Assembly: GCF_010686725.1 (NCBI RefSeq) | Contig: NZ_JAAGWZ010000004.1 | Location: 248,001-312,000, forward strand | DNA: 64,000 nucleotides | From: Galbitalea soli | Lineage (GTDB): Bacteria; Actinomycetota; Actinomycetes; Actinomycetales; Microbacteriaceae | Direction: 5' to 3' | Shown: positions 9,082-16,839 of the stretch, in pieces | Position numbering within the stretch: position 1 is the first letter of the stretch | Layout: every line of letters starts with the position of its first letter | Notes under the pieces: model-generated | Told to the model about the DNA's origin: nothing | The model's input: only the letters and a program-made list of their open reading frames with translations | The model's database searches: none | Translations under genes and position numbers: made by a program

Positions 9082-10115
9082 CCCTGTTCGGTCGGTGCCA
9101 GCCCTCGAACGGAGCGCCGCACGTGCACCGGCATATCGACCAGGTGCTCGCCCGGCGCGCTGTCGTCGTTCATCAACAGCTCGACGGCCAGTTCGCCCAT
9201 GCGCACGTAGGGAAGACTCACCGTGGTCAACTGCGGCTGCACGTACTCCGCGATGACGTCGTCATCGAAGGATGCGATCGACACGTCCTCGGGGATCCGC
9301 AGTCCCGCATCGTGGATGGCGCGGCTCGCCCCGAACGCCAGTCGGTCGTTGAGACAGATCACGACCTTGGGCCGCGTCTCCCTCGCCAGGAGAGCCCGCA
9401 TCCCGTCGTAGCCGGTCGACAGTTCCCACTCGGCTTCCGGAACGGTCGCGAACGGGGTGATCCCGTGGGCCGCGAATCCCTCCCACAGTCCCTCCAGCCG
9501 TCGCTTCACCGTGAATGTCACGTCCGGTTCGAGCTCGGGCGCCCCGGCTCCGATGACGGCGACCGCGTCACGATGGCCCGCCTGGGCGAGAAGGTCGACG
9601 AGTGAGCGGGCCCCGTTGTGCTCGTCGGGCAGCACCGCCAGTCGATCCTCCGCGATGCGCGCGTTCAGGAGCACCAACCGCGTGCGCATGGCGGCCTCGG
9701 GGAGGGTGATGACCCGCGAGCGCGACGCCACGAAGATGAGACCGTCCACGCCGCGATCGACGAGGGCCTCCGTCGCCTCGCGTTGGATCTCGGGGTCGCC
9801 CTCGGTCTCGGCCGTGAGGACGGTCATCCGATGCGCCCGTGCCCCGCGAAGGGCCCCGCGGATGAGCGCGCTCGCCTCGGGGCTGACAGACGCCTGATCG
9901 GAGACCAGCCCGATCGCGTGCGAGCGCTGGGTGCTGAGCGCCCGCGCCGTGAGATTGGGGCGGTAGCCCAGCTCCGCGGCCGCCGCGTGCACGCGCGACT
10001 GCACGGTGTCCGACAACCGGGTGCCGGTGCGGCCCGCAAGAACCAGTGACACCGCGGTCGGCGATACGCCCGCGAGAGCCGCCACATCGGCCTGAGTCGC
10101 GCGTCGATTCGCCAC
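9078..10115 (-). CDS. LacI-family transcriptional repressor of the second sugar operon
   Basis: 345 residues from a GTG start at 10115 preceded by AGAGGGGG; the in-frame ATG further upstream lacks a ribosome-binding site. The helix-turn-helix reads QADVAALAGVSPTAVSLVL, followed by the hinge helix LGYRPNLTARAL and a PurR-like effector domain with CLNDRLAFGASRAIHDAGL and DVSIASFDDD. It is divergent from the glycosidase/importer operon, and two matching operators lie in between, so it almost certainly represses that operon. The inducer is presumably the imported sugar or its breakdown product. Confidence 0.92.
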   Translation of the reverse strand: MANRRATQADVAALAGVSPTAVSLVLAGRTGTRLSDTVQSRVHAAAAELGYRPNLTARALSTQRSHAIGLVSDQASVSPEASALIRGALRGARAHRMTVLTAETEGDPEIQREATEALVDRGVDGLIFVASRSRVITLPEAAMRTRLVLLNARIAEDRLAVLPDEHNGARSLVDLLAQAGHRDAVAVIGAGAPELEPDVTFTVKRRLEGLWEGFAAHGITPFATVPEAEWELSTGYDGMRALLARETRPKVVICLNDRLAFGASRAIHDAGLRIPEDVSIASFDDDVIAEYVQPQLTTVSLPYVRMGELAVELLMNDDSAPGEHLVDMPVHVRRSVRGLAPTEQG

Positions 10116-10163
10116 TGATCCCCCTCTCGTTATCGGATCGTAGCCTGACGGCCGGATTCGGTG

Positions 10164-10212
10164 TTGACAATCCAATGCTAAGGCGCTTTAGTTGCTTGCT
10201 AAGGCGCTTTAG
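10164..10212 (+). promoter_or_regulatory. Promoter with two identical LacI-type operators
   Basis: A TTGACA -35 box (10164-10169) is followed by the 14-mer CTAAGGCGCTTTAG at 10178-10191 and again at 10199-10212. The copies are identical, nearly palindromic around the central CG, and spaced 21 bp start to start, two helical turns. The first overlaps the expected -10 region (TTTAGT, 10187-10192), the second the start site. This arrangement fits cooperative repression by the divergent LacI protein at 9078-10115. Confidence 0.9.
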
Positions 10213-10233
10213 CAAGAATTCAAGGAGGAAGTC

Positions 10234-10281
10234 GTGGCGATTCTGTCGAGCGCGTACCCAGGGCGGTGCGCGACATGCTGA
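10234..10281 (+). other. Possible 15-codon leader ORF or frameshifted original start of the glycosidase gene
   Basis: A textbook Shine-Dalgarno (AAGGAGG, 10222-10228) precedes a GTG at 10234, but this frame stops after 15 codons at TGA 10279-10281, just past the glycosidase ATG at 10275. Either it is a translated leader coupled to the glycosidase, or a one-base loss near 10264 has separated the original start from the gene: adding one base there would join the frames into a continuous N-terminus. Both readings are inference. Confidence 0.35.
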
Positions 10282-11231
10282 GGCTCGCCAGCGACTGGGT
10301 CTGGGACTTCTGGATCGCCGATGACGGCGTCGATTTCCACCTCTTCTTCCTGCACGCCTCGCGGTCGCTGGGCGACCAGCACAAGCGCCACCGCAACGCT
10401 CGGGTGGGGCACGCGACGTCGATCGATCTCAGCAACTGGACCGTCCATCCCGACGTGCTCGGCCCGGGCCACACGGGCGACTTCGACCAGACCGCGGCCT
10501 GGACCGGCAGTGTCGTGCGCGGCGACGACGGACTGTGGCGCATGTTCTACACGGGCGCCAGCTTCGCCTCCGAGTGGCCGGTCTTCACGAACACGCAGAC
10601 CGTCGGCGTCGCGACCTCCGTCGACCTCTTCCACTGGGAGCGACGTCGCGAGCCCATCGTCACCGCCGACGCGCGCTGGTACGAGACCCTGGGAACCTCG
10701 AGCTGGCCCGAGGAGGCCTGGCGCGATCCGTGGGTCTACCGAGACACAGACGGGCTGTGGCACATGCTGCTCACGGCGCGGGCCAACAGCGGTCCGGATG
10801 ACGACCGCGGCGTCATCGGCCACGCCACGTCCCTCGATCTCGACACCTGGGTCGTGACACCGCCGCTTTCCGCCCCGGGGCTGGGTTTTCAGCACCTCGA
10901 GGTCCCTCAGCTCGTGGTCGCCCCCGATGGCCGCCGCTCGATCGTCTTCTCCGCACCGACCGACATGCTCTCCCACGCCGCGCAGGAGCGCGGACTCGTC
11001 GGGGGCATCTGGGCGATGGGCGTCGGTGAGCCGGAGACGCTTCGACTGCTGGCGCCGCAGAACTACTACTCAGGGCGGGTCATTCGCGACCGTGCCGGAG
11101 CCGACCACCTGATGGTCGTGCTCAACGTCGATTCGGCGGGGGAGTTCCCCGGCGAGATCAGCGACCCCATTCCGCTCGCGTTCCGCGACGGCATCCCCTA
11201 CCTCCACGAGACAGCTGCGCTGCCGCTCTAG
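10275..11231 (+). CDS. Five-bladed beta-propeller glycosidase, GH32/GH68-like
   Basis: 318 residues. The N-terminus SDWVWDFWIADDG gives the nucleophile Asp position, AWRDPWVYRD the Arg-Asp-Pro motif, and HLEVPQLV the Glu acid/base, matching clan GH-J. It is a single propeller without the C-terminal beta-sandwich of the protein at 3787, and has no signal peptide, so it is cytoplasmic. Start uncertain: ATG 10275 gives the usual family N-terminus; GTG 10266 is in frame, and the strong ribosome-binding site upstream leads into another frame. First gene of the LacI-controlled operon with the importer that follows. Probably acts on a beta-fructoside; possible alternative is a GH43-type specificity. 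Confidence 0.78.
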   Translation: MLRLASDWVWDFWIADDGVDFHLFFLHASRSLGDQHKRHRNARVGHATSIDLSNWTVHPDVLGPGHTGDFDQTAAWTGSVVRGDDGLWRMFYTGASFASEWPVFTNTQTVGVATSVDLFHWERRREPIVTADARWYETLGTSSWPEEAWRDPWVYRDTDGLWHMLLTARANSGPDDDRGVIGHATSLDLDTWVVTPPLSAPGLGFQHLEVPQLVVAPDGRRSIVFSAPTDMLSHAAQERGLVGGIWAMGVGEPETLRLLAPQNYYSGRVIRDRAGADHLMVVLNVDSAGEFPGEISDPIPLAFRDGIPYLHETAALPL

Positions 11232-11285
11232 CGACAGCGCAGACCACCACGCCCGTTCGCGGGCAACAGAATGAAAGGTATGACA

Positions 11286-12608
11286 ATGAGCAACTTCCAG
11301 CGGGGCCGTGTCTGGCCCCTCATCGCCGTCGCCGCCGCCGCGGCGCTCGGCCTTGCGGGATGTTCGTCAGGAGGCGGCACTGCAGCCGCCGGTGATGGCA
11401 CCGGCAACATCGTCATCTGGGCCCATCAGGGTCAAGATAGCGAGAACGCTGCGATTCAGGCGGCGGTGGCCGGTTTCAACTCGTCGCAGTCGAAGGTGAA
11501 GGCGACCCTCAAGATCCTGTCGTCCGACACGTACACCACCACGATCACCAACACCCCGACCGACAAACTCCCCGATGTTCTCGAGATGGATGGTCCGACC
11601 GTCGCCGCCGACGTGTACAACCAGAAGCTCGCCCCGCTGAAGGGACTCGTCGCGGATTCTACGATCGCCAACGCCACGGGTGGCTCGATCGCCGAGGGCA
11701 CGTCGCACGGCAAGCTCTACGCGCTCGCCATGTATGACTCCGCGCTCGGGATCTACGGCAACAAGAAGCTCCTGGATGCTGCCGGTGTGAAGTACCCCAC
11801 CTCGATCGCGACCGCCTGGACGGCCGACGAGTTCACCGCCGCGCTGAAGACGCTCGCCGCCGCCAGCCCGACGGGCAAGGCACTCGACATCAACGAGCAG
11901 TACGGGCTCGGTGGCGAATGGGGCACCTATGCCTTCGCTCCGCTCGTCTGGTCGGCCGGTGGCAACCTCATCGAGGGCAACAAGGCCAGTGGCGTACTCG
12001 ATTCCACGAAGTCGATCGATGCGATCTCGACCTTTGCCAGCTGGAAGCCCTACATCGACCCCAATGCGGATGGCAATGCCTTCCCGAGCGGCAGGGTTGC
12101 GCTCGGCTGGGGTGGCCACTGGCTCTACCCCGCCTACTCCAAGGCGCTCGGCGCTGACCTGCTCGATCTGCCGCTGCCCAACATGGGAACCGGAACCAAG
12201 ACCGGTGCGGGATCGTGGACCTGGGGTATCGGTGCGGGCACGAAGCACGGCAAGGCGGCCGGCGCATTCCTCGACTACCTCCTGAACGATGCCAACATCA
12301 AGGCGATGACCGACGCCAACGGTGCCGCTCCGGCGACGAAGACGGCATTCGCGGCCGACAAGACGTATCAGGCCGGCGGCGGACTCGCGCTGTTCGGCGA
12401 GCAGCTGCAGCACGCCTGCCCGTCGACCGCGATCACGGCCGACTGCGTCGCCGTCTACCGGCCGGTCACGCCCGGATACCCGACGATCACCGCGAAGTTC
12501 GGGGCCGCCCTCAGCGCCATCTACGGCGGCGCCGACACCAAGGAGCAACTGGGGAACGCAGCCAAGGCGATCGACCAGAACTACTCCGACAACGGGGACT
12601 TCAAGTAG
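11286..12608 (+). CDS. Sugar ABC transporter substrate-binding lipoprotein (second sugar importer)
   Basis: 440 residues, MalE/UgpB-type solute-binding protein. Three ATGs lie close together; the third (11286) is best placed after GAAAGG (11273-11278). It starts a signal peptide with lipobox LAGC and Cys26. Family features include NIVIWAHQGQDSENAA, LVWSAGGNLIEGN, ALGWGGHWLYPAY and RPVTPGYPTI near the end. It shares segment order and motifs with the protein at 639, pointing to an old duplication with divergence. It delivers sugar to the permeases at 12676 and 13655. Confidence 0.9.
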   Translation: MSNFQRGRVWPLIAVAAAAALGLAGCSSGGGTAAAGDGTGNIVIWAHQGQDSENAAIQAAVAGFNSSQSKVKATLKILSSDTYTTTITNTPTDKLPDVLEMDGPTVAADVYNQKLAPLKGLVADSTIANATGGSIAEGTSHGKLYALAMYDSALGIYGNKKLLDAAGVKYPTSIATAWTADEFTAALKTLAAASPTGKALDINEQYGLGGEWGTYAFAPLVWSAGGNLIEGNKASGVLDSTKSIDAISTFASWKPYIDPNADGNAFPSGRVALGWGGHWLYPAYSKALGADLLDLPLPNMGTGTKTGAGSWTWGIGAGTKHGKAAGAFLDYLLNDANIKAMTDANGAAPATKTAFAADKTYQAGGGLALFGEQLQHACPSTAITADCVAVYRPVTPGYPTITAKFGAALSAIYGGADTKEQLGNAAKAIDQNYSDNGDFK

Positions 12609-12615
12609 GTTCCCC

Positions 12616-12649
12616 ATGGGCGGGCGGCGCTCATTCGCCGCCCGCCCAT
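12616..12649 (+). terminator. Perfect 14-bp stem-loop between second binding-protein and permease genes
   Basis: Arms ATGGGCGGGCGGCG (12616-12629) and CGCCGCCCGCCCAT (12636-12649) with a 6-base loop, 7 bases after the stop. The sequence is unrelated to the stem-loop at 1963, but position and arm length are identical. Probably sets the ratio of binding protein to permease. Confidence 0.8.
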
Positions 12650-12675
12650 TCTCGACCAGCTAGGGAGAGTCAAAG

Positions 12676-13653
12676 ATGTCTACTTCACTGCCTGCCCGCG
12701 AGGGAGCAACGGCCGCAGGGCCGTCGTCCCCGCGTCCCCGCCGCCGCAACTGGCGCAATCGCGATCGCCTCCCCGCCATCCTGATGAGTCTGCCGGCGAT
12801 CGTCGGACTGCTCGTCTTCGTAGCGGCGCCCTTCGTGGTGGCGATCATCCTGTCGTTCTTCAACGTGCACATCGGGCAGGTGCGCCCCCCGCAATTCCTG
12901 GGGGCCACCTACTACATCCGGCTCTTCACCGACCCGATCTACTCCGGCCCGTTCCTTCGCTCGCTGCTGAACAACTTCACGTTCGCCATCGTCGTCATCC
13001 CGGTGCAGACCGGCCTCGCTCTTGCGCTCGCCGTGCTGCTCAACAGCAAACTGCGGGGGATGCCCGTCTTCCGCACGTTCTTCTTCATGCCGGTCGTCTT
13101 TCCGATGGCCTTGGTCGCGGTCATCTGGCGGCTCATCTTCGAACGCAGCGACAGCGGCCTCCTCAATGCCGGGGTGCACTTCATCACGGCGGGGGTGGCG
13201 CCGGCGCAGGATTGGCTCGGAAGCTCGGCGACCGCCATGGGGTCGATCATCCTGCTCTCCATCTGGCAGGGCGTCGGCTTTCAGATGATCATCATCCTCG
13301 CGGCACTGCAGGAGATCCCACCGGACCGGTACGAAGCGGCTCAGCTGGATCGGGCGAACGCGTGGCAGCGGTTTCGCAATGTGACGGTTCCGGGAATCCG
13401 CAACACGCTGATCTTCGTGATCCTGTTGACGACCATCTACGCCTTCCGCGTCTACGACCAGGTCTACATCCTGATCAAGACGGCGTCGGCGAATCAGGAT
13501 GCGGTGCAGACGGTGCTCTATCAGGCGACGTCCGCGGTCTTCGACCAGAACAACTTCAGTCTCGCCTCGGCGATCACTGTCGTCTTCTTCGTGATCATCG
13601 TGGCGATCACGCTCATTCAGCGAGCGCTGCTGCGGCAGCGGAACGAGGGTTGA
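12676..13653 (+). CDS. Sugar ABC transporter permease, MalF/UgpA type
   Basis: 325 residues with an Arg/Pro-rich cytoplasmic leader of about 30 residues, then six membrane segments. The EAA loop is YEAAQLDRANAWQRFRNVTVP. The start has GGGAG nine bases upstream. Close paralogue of the permease at 2013 (shared LLNNFTFAIVVIPVQ-like and FFFMPVVF-like stretches). One base separates its stop from the next gene's ATG. Confidence 0.92.
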   Translation: MSTSLPAREGATAAGPSSPRPRRRNWRNRDRLPAILMSLPAIVGLLVFVAAPFVVAIILSFFNVHIGQVRPPQFLGATYYIRLFTDPIYSGPFLRSLLNNFTFAIVVIPVQTGLALALAVLLNSKLRGMPVFRTFFFMPVVFPMALVAVIWRLIFERSDSGLLNAGVHFITAGVAPAQDWLGSSATAMGSIILLSIWQGVGFQMIIILAALQEIPPDRYEAAQLDRANAWQRFRNVTVPGIRNTLIFVILLTTIYAFRVYDQVYILIKTASANQDAVQTVLYQATSAVFDQNNFSLASAITVVFFVIIVAITLIQRALLRQRNEG

Positions 13654-13654
13654 C

Positions 13655-14494
13655 ATGAAAACTCGAAAGACTCTCGCCGCCGTGCGCGGCTACGCGATCC
13701 TCACGGTGCTCGCGGCGCTCATGTTCGCGCCGATCTACTACCTGATCATCGGCAGCTTCAAGCCCTCAGCGGAGGTGCTGAACGGGTTCGGCGGATTCCT
13801 GCCGGTCGACCTCTCCTTCAACAACTATGCGAAGGTGTTCGCGTCGCTCTCCTCCGACAGCACGGGCTACTTCCTGCAGTACGTGCTCAACTCCCTGACG
13901 ATCTCGGGTGTCATCGTGATCGTCGGGTTGGTCATCAACTCGATGGCCGGATACGCGTTCGCGCGTCTCGAGTGGATGGGGCGGGACAAGGTGTTCCTGA
14001 TCGTCGTGATCCTCGTGATCGTGCCGTTCGAGTCCGCCGCCATTCCGTTGCTGTTCATGCTGCAGGGCGAACGTGACACGCTCCTGGTGCAGATCATCCC
14101 GTTCCTCGCGAACGCCTTCTCGGTCTATCTCTTCTACACCTCGTTCCTCAGCTCGAACGCGAGCGTGGAGGAGGCCGCGCGCATCGACGGGCTGGGGGCG
14201 TTCGGCACCTTCGTTCGCGTCGTGGCGCCGAACTCGAAGCCGGTGTTCGCCACGGTCGCGATCCTCACCTTCCTGAGCTCGTGGGGGCAGTTCCTCTGGC
14301 CGTCGCTCACGACGTCGGACCCCGCGGTGAGACCGCTTCCGCTCGAGATGGGAGCCTTCTCCGGGCTTCAGCCCGTCGACTGGGGTGCGGTGTTCGCCTT
14401 CGGCACGATGCTGGTGCTGCCGATCCTGATTCTCTTTCTCGCTTTCCAGCGGTTCTTCGTGCAGAGCGTGGCTTCCTCGGCCGTGAAGGAGTAG
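13655..14494 (+). CDS. Sugar ABC transporter permease, MalG/UgpE type
   Basis: 279 residues, MalG-like, with the EAA loop VEEAARIDGLGAFGTFVRVV and about six membrane helices. It begins one base after the preceding stop, so coupling is expected. It is the last gene of the operon; a stem-loop terminator follows within 6 bases. As in the first importer, no ATPase is encoded, so a shared MsiK-like subunit (48016-49110) must power it. Confidence 0.92.
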   Translation: MKTRKTLAAVRGYAILTVLAALMFAPIYYLIIGSFKPSAEVLNGFGGFLPVDLSFNNYAKVFASLSSDSTGYFLQYVLNSLTISGVIVIVGLVINSMAGYAFARLEWMGRDKVFLIVVILVIVPFESAAIPLLFMLQGERDTLLVQIIPFLANAFSVYLFYTSFLSSNASVEEAARIDGLGAFGTFVRVVAPNSKPVFATVAILTFLSSWGQFLWPSLTTSDPAVRPLPLEMGAFSGLQPVDWGAVFAFGTMLVLPILILFLAFQRFFVQSVASSAVKE

Positions 14495-14499
14495 AGCGC

Positions 14500-14528
14500 G
14501 TCGGCCGGACCCGGGGAGTCCGGCCGAC
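14500..14528 (+). terminator. Terminator of second sugar operon
   Basis: Arms GTCGGCCGGAC (14500-14510) and GTCCGGCCGAC (14518-14528) pair perfectly over a 7-base loop, starting 6 bases after the stop. No T-run, as is usual for high-GC actinobacterial terminators. Confidence 0.8.
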
Positions 14529-14644
14529 CCCGCCCGCCGGGGCGCGCCCGCTCCTGGATGAGACTTGTCTCATCTGTGCTCTCTTGGACGTTTCTTGGAT
14601 AATCGGGGCACCCATCTTTGATCGGCTCTTCATAGCCTCATCAC

Positions 14645-15121
14645 ATGAAGACTCCAGTTATCACCGCACTTGTTCTGGTCGGCGTGCTCGGCACTGCCGG
14701 TGCCGCGATGGCATCCAACGGCACTCTGACCGCGTTCACCTCGGGCCCCGTCGACACCCCGGCGGCCACCGACACTCCCACCGCCACCCCGACGCCGGTC
14801 ACCACTCCGGCCGAGGAGAGCAGTGACGACGCCACGCCCGAGCCGAGCGACTCGCCCACGGCGGTCCCGACGGCGCAGCCCACCGCGGTGCCCCTGCCAG
14901 CCCACAGCGACGACGCCAACGAGTCCTCGCAGAACGAGCAGGGCGACAACGAGCAGGGCGACTCGCAGGACGACCAGGGTGACGGCGAGCACTCCACGTC
15001 GACTCCCGCCCCGGAGCCCTCCCACCACTCCTCCGACTCCGGCGACTCGAGCGACGGCGGCGACCAGTCCGGCTCCGGCGACGGCGGCAGCTCCGACGGC
15101 TCCTCCGGCGGCGACGACTAA
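14645..15121 (+). CDS. Small secreted low-complexity protein (Thr/Pro then Ser/Asp/Gly rich)
   Basis: 158 residues. An N-terminal signal peptide (MKTPVITALVLVGVLGTAGA, cleavage probably after AMA) is followed by a Thr/Pro/Ala segment with repeated TPTATPTP and TAVPTAQP motifs, then an acidic Gln/Glu/Asp part and a Ser/Asp/Gly tail ending in GGDD. There is no recognisable domain and no sorting motif, so it is probably exported and unstructured. No clear Shine-Dalgarno precedes the ATG; the 150 bases upstream hold the previous operon's terminator. Framed between two terminators, it is transcribed alone. Function unknown. Confidence 0.7.
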   Translation: MKTPVITALVLVGVLGTAGAAMASNGTLTAFTSGPVDTPAATDTPTATPTPVTTPAEESSDDATPEPSDSPTAVPTAQPTAVPLPAHSDDANESSQNEQGDNEQGDSQDDQGDGEHSTSTPAPEPSHHSSDSGDSSDGGDQSGSGDGGSSDGSSGGDD

Positions 15122-15142
15122 ACCGCACACCCACGACCGAGC

Positions 15143-15170
15143 AGTGCCCCGTCAGAGCTGGCGGGGCACT
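15143..15170 (+). terminator. Terminator after secreted low-complexity gene
   Basis: Arms AGTGCCCCG (15143-15151) and CGGGGCACT (15162-15170) with an inner CAG/CTG pairing in the 10-base loop. It sits 22 bases after the stop. Confidence 0.75.
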
Positions 15171-15235
15171 CTCGCGCTGACGATCATCCGGATGCCCGGG
15201 GCCCAGCCCCGCTTCAGACCACCGTGGAGGAACCC

Positions 15236-15604
15236 ATGACCGCACCCCTGGCGCTCGCGAGCGACGCCGCCCGCGCCCGGATCGGACGATTCGTGCTCGT
15301 GCACGTGTGCACCGACACCTCGGCGCGCGGCATGGACATCGTGCGGTCGTGGGATGTCCTGGGACTTGCGGGCACGCTGGGCGATCCGGGTGAGGCGACC
15401 GTGGTGAGCCACGACGTTCTCACCACCACGCACACGACAGTCCGCGAGGGCTTGCGAGCCCCTCGGGCCGCCGTCGAGACCCTCGCCGCGGGCCACGGCC
15501 TCGAGCTCGACCCGTCGAGCTGGTCGATCGTGCTCGAGTTCGGCGACCGCGCGGGCGAGAGCGCGATGGTCGCGCACCGGGTGGCCGGAATCCTCGTCGG
15601 CTGA
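15236..15604 (+). CDS. Conserved-looking hypothetical protein
   Basis: 122 residues, not recognised. I chose the ATG at 15236 (MTAPLALASD), which follows GTGGAGG at a good distance; the ORF could extend to 15224. It looks like a compact soluble alpha/beta protein: strands such as RFVLVHVCTD and SIVLEFGD alternate with Ala-rich helices. No signal peptide, membrane helix or metal-binding motif. Isolated between a terminator upstream and a bidirectional hairpin downstream. Confidence 0.6.
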   Translation: MTAPLALASDAARARIGRFVLVHVCTDTSARGMDIVRSWDVLGLAGTLGDPGEATVVSHDVLTTTHTTVREGLRAPRAAVETLAAGHGLELDPSSWSIVLEFGDRAGESAMVAHRVAGILVG

Positions 15605-15641
15605 CCGCCCCGGCCATGCGCTGGTGGGAGCTGGGTTGGAG

Positions 15642-15655
15642 CCCGCCTTCGCGGG
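15642..15655. terminator. Short hairpin between convergent genes
   Basis: CCCGC (15642-15646) and GCGGG (15651-15655) around the loop CTTC. It lies between the convergent genes ending at 15604 and 15690 and could terminate both directions. Confidence 0.5.
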
Positions 15656-15689
15656 TAGTCCGATCAGGAATCGCGGCACTTGCGCATGG

Positions 15690-16205
15690 TCAACTGCTCA
15701 TCGCCGTCACCGTTGCCTCAGCATCCTTGACGAGCAGGTACATCGCCCGCTTGCTGGCGGGTGGCACGAGAGTGAACCCGAACTTCTCATAGAAGCGTTC
15801 CGCGTCGCTGTTCAGGGCATCGACGATGACGGCCCGTGCACCCACTAGGCGTGACGCTTCGATGCCCTTGAGCAATGCATCCGCGAGCAAGGAGGCGCCA
15901 AGGCCTCTTCCGCCGAACTCGCGGTCGACGGCGAGGCGTCCGATCAGGATCACCGGAACGGGGTCGGGCATATTTCTCGACACCTTGCTGGGCGCATCCT
16001 CCTGACGCAGCGCGCTCGCGGCGAGGCAGTAATACCCTCCGATCCGTTCCGTGTCGCTGTCGACGGACACGAATGTTCGTGAAGCCCCCGACGTCTGATT
16101 CTTTATCGCCCGTAGATTGAGCCAGTTATTCAGGCTTTGCTCACCACAGTCGAACTGCGAGACGTCGTCGGCCGCGGTGAGTGGCCGCGGGTGGCGAAAA
16201 CTCAA
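15690..16205 (-). CDS. GNAT acetyltransferase toxin (TacT/AtaT-like)
   Basis: 171 residues from a TTG start at 16205 that overlaps the antitoxin stop (TTGA); the longer ORF start at 16295 would overlap the antitoxin by about 94 bases. The N-terminus LTAADDVSQFDCGEQSLNNW is typical of type II GNAT toxins. It is followed by SGASRTFV, NMPDPVPVILIGRLAVD and the acetyl-CoA loop FGGRGLG. C-terminal FYEKFGF carries the Tyr expected near the active site. Family members acetylate aminoacyl-tRNA and stop translation. It pairs with the DUF1778 gene immediately upstream, so a toxin-antitoxin module is very likely; tRNA specificity is unknown. Confidence 0.88.
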   Translation of the reverse strand: MSFRHPRPLTAADDVSQFDCGEQSLNNWLNLRAIKNQTSGASRTFVSVDSDTERIGGYYCLAASALRQEDAPSKVSRNMPDPVPVILIGRLAVDREFGGRGLGASLLADALLKGIEASRLVGARAVIVDALNSDAERFYEKFGFTLVPPASKRAMYLLVKDAEATVTAMSS

Positions 16206-16474
16206 TCCTCGAAGACCGAGGGTCGTTTCAGGAGGTCCGCCAGCCCGCTGATCGGCCTGGCGGGCCGCTCGAGAATCCTGTTGAAGGCGTCCCAAGAACG
16301 CTTTGACATGCTCAGTTCACGTTCGATGCGGATGACCTGCTCAGCCTCTTTCACCAAGAGTGGCACGGAAAAATCGGTCACTGACCGGCCCGCGATAGCA
16401 GCAGCCTGCTCTATCTCGGATTTCTGTTCGTGAGTGAGGCGTAACTCTAAGCGGCTGGACTTCGTGGCTGACAC
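16202..16474 (-). CDS. DUF1778 ribbon-helix-helix antitoxin
   Basis: 90 residues from GTG 16474. The N-terminal SRLELRLTHEQKSEIEQAA then AGRSVTDF is the DUF1778 ribbon-helix-helix, and the C-terminal helix plus tail would mask the toxin. A TACACT -10-like box ends 6 bases before the GTG, so the message may be leaderless. The alternative ATG at 16492 lies inside the palindrome at 16483-16503 and is less likely. DUF1778 antitoxins neutralise GNAT toxins and, with them, repress their own promoter. Confidence 0.85.
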   Translation of the reverse strand: MSATKSSRLELRLTHEQKSEIEQAAAIAGRSVTDFSVPLLVKEAEQVIRIERELSMSKRSWDAFNRILERPARPISGLADLLKRPSVFED

Positions 16475-16482
16475 GCCTCGAG

Positions 16483-16503
16483 TGTACGGCATTTGACCGT
16501 ACA
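16483..16503 (-). promoter_or_regulatory. Palindromic operator candidate of the toxin-antitoxin module
   Basis: TGTACGG (16483-16489) and CCGTACA (16497-16503) form an inverted repeat with 7 bases between. It overlaps the likely antitoxin promoter, where ribbon-helix-helix autoregulation is expected. Confidence 0.65.
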
Positions 16504-16509
16504 TCGAGT

Positions 16510-16839
16510 GCCGTGTCGACTCGATGGACCGGATCGGCCTGGCCCAGGTCGGCGAGCGCAACATCGATGCGCTCGCGCGTTCGACGATGCCGGCTTGGGC
16601 CAGTCGAGTGGGCTCTGGCAGTCGCGTGGTGCGCCAGTGCGGGGTTTATCGCGATGACGCTGAGGCAGCAATGGCCTGCGAATCATGCGGGGTACATTTC
16701 TTGGGGGTCTCTTCACAGTGATCCACGACTGAGTCTCCGTGCCGTTGAAATTGTGGAATGATCGACTCAACCGCGTAGCCCGGCACATCAAGTGTCGGCT
16801 CGGGTCCACACGCCGCACGCTCGTTTGGGTCAGCGCATC
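16510..16839. other. Stretch without a convincing gene
   Basis: Short ORFs here lack ribosome-binding sites and family features. The part around 16680-16760 has lower GC than the surroundings. Nothing else recognised; it may contain the promoter of the SMI1-like gene. Confidence 0.5.

Noticed and set aside
15620-15690. Possible tRNA fragment or attachment-site copy of tRNA-Lys
   Set aside because: Only TGGTGGG matches the tRNA 3' end; the rest does not pair or align, and it is better explained as a small terminator hairpin.
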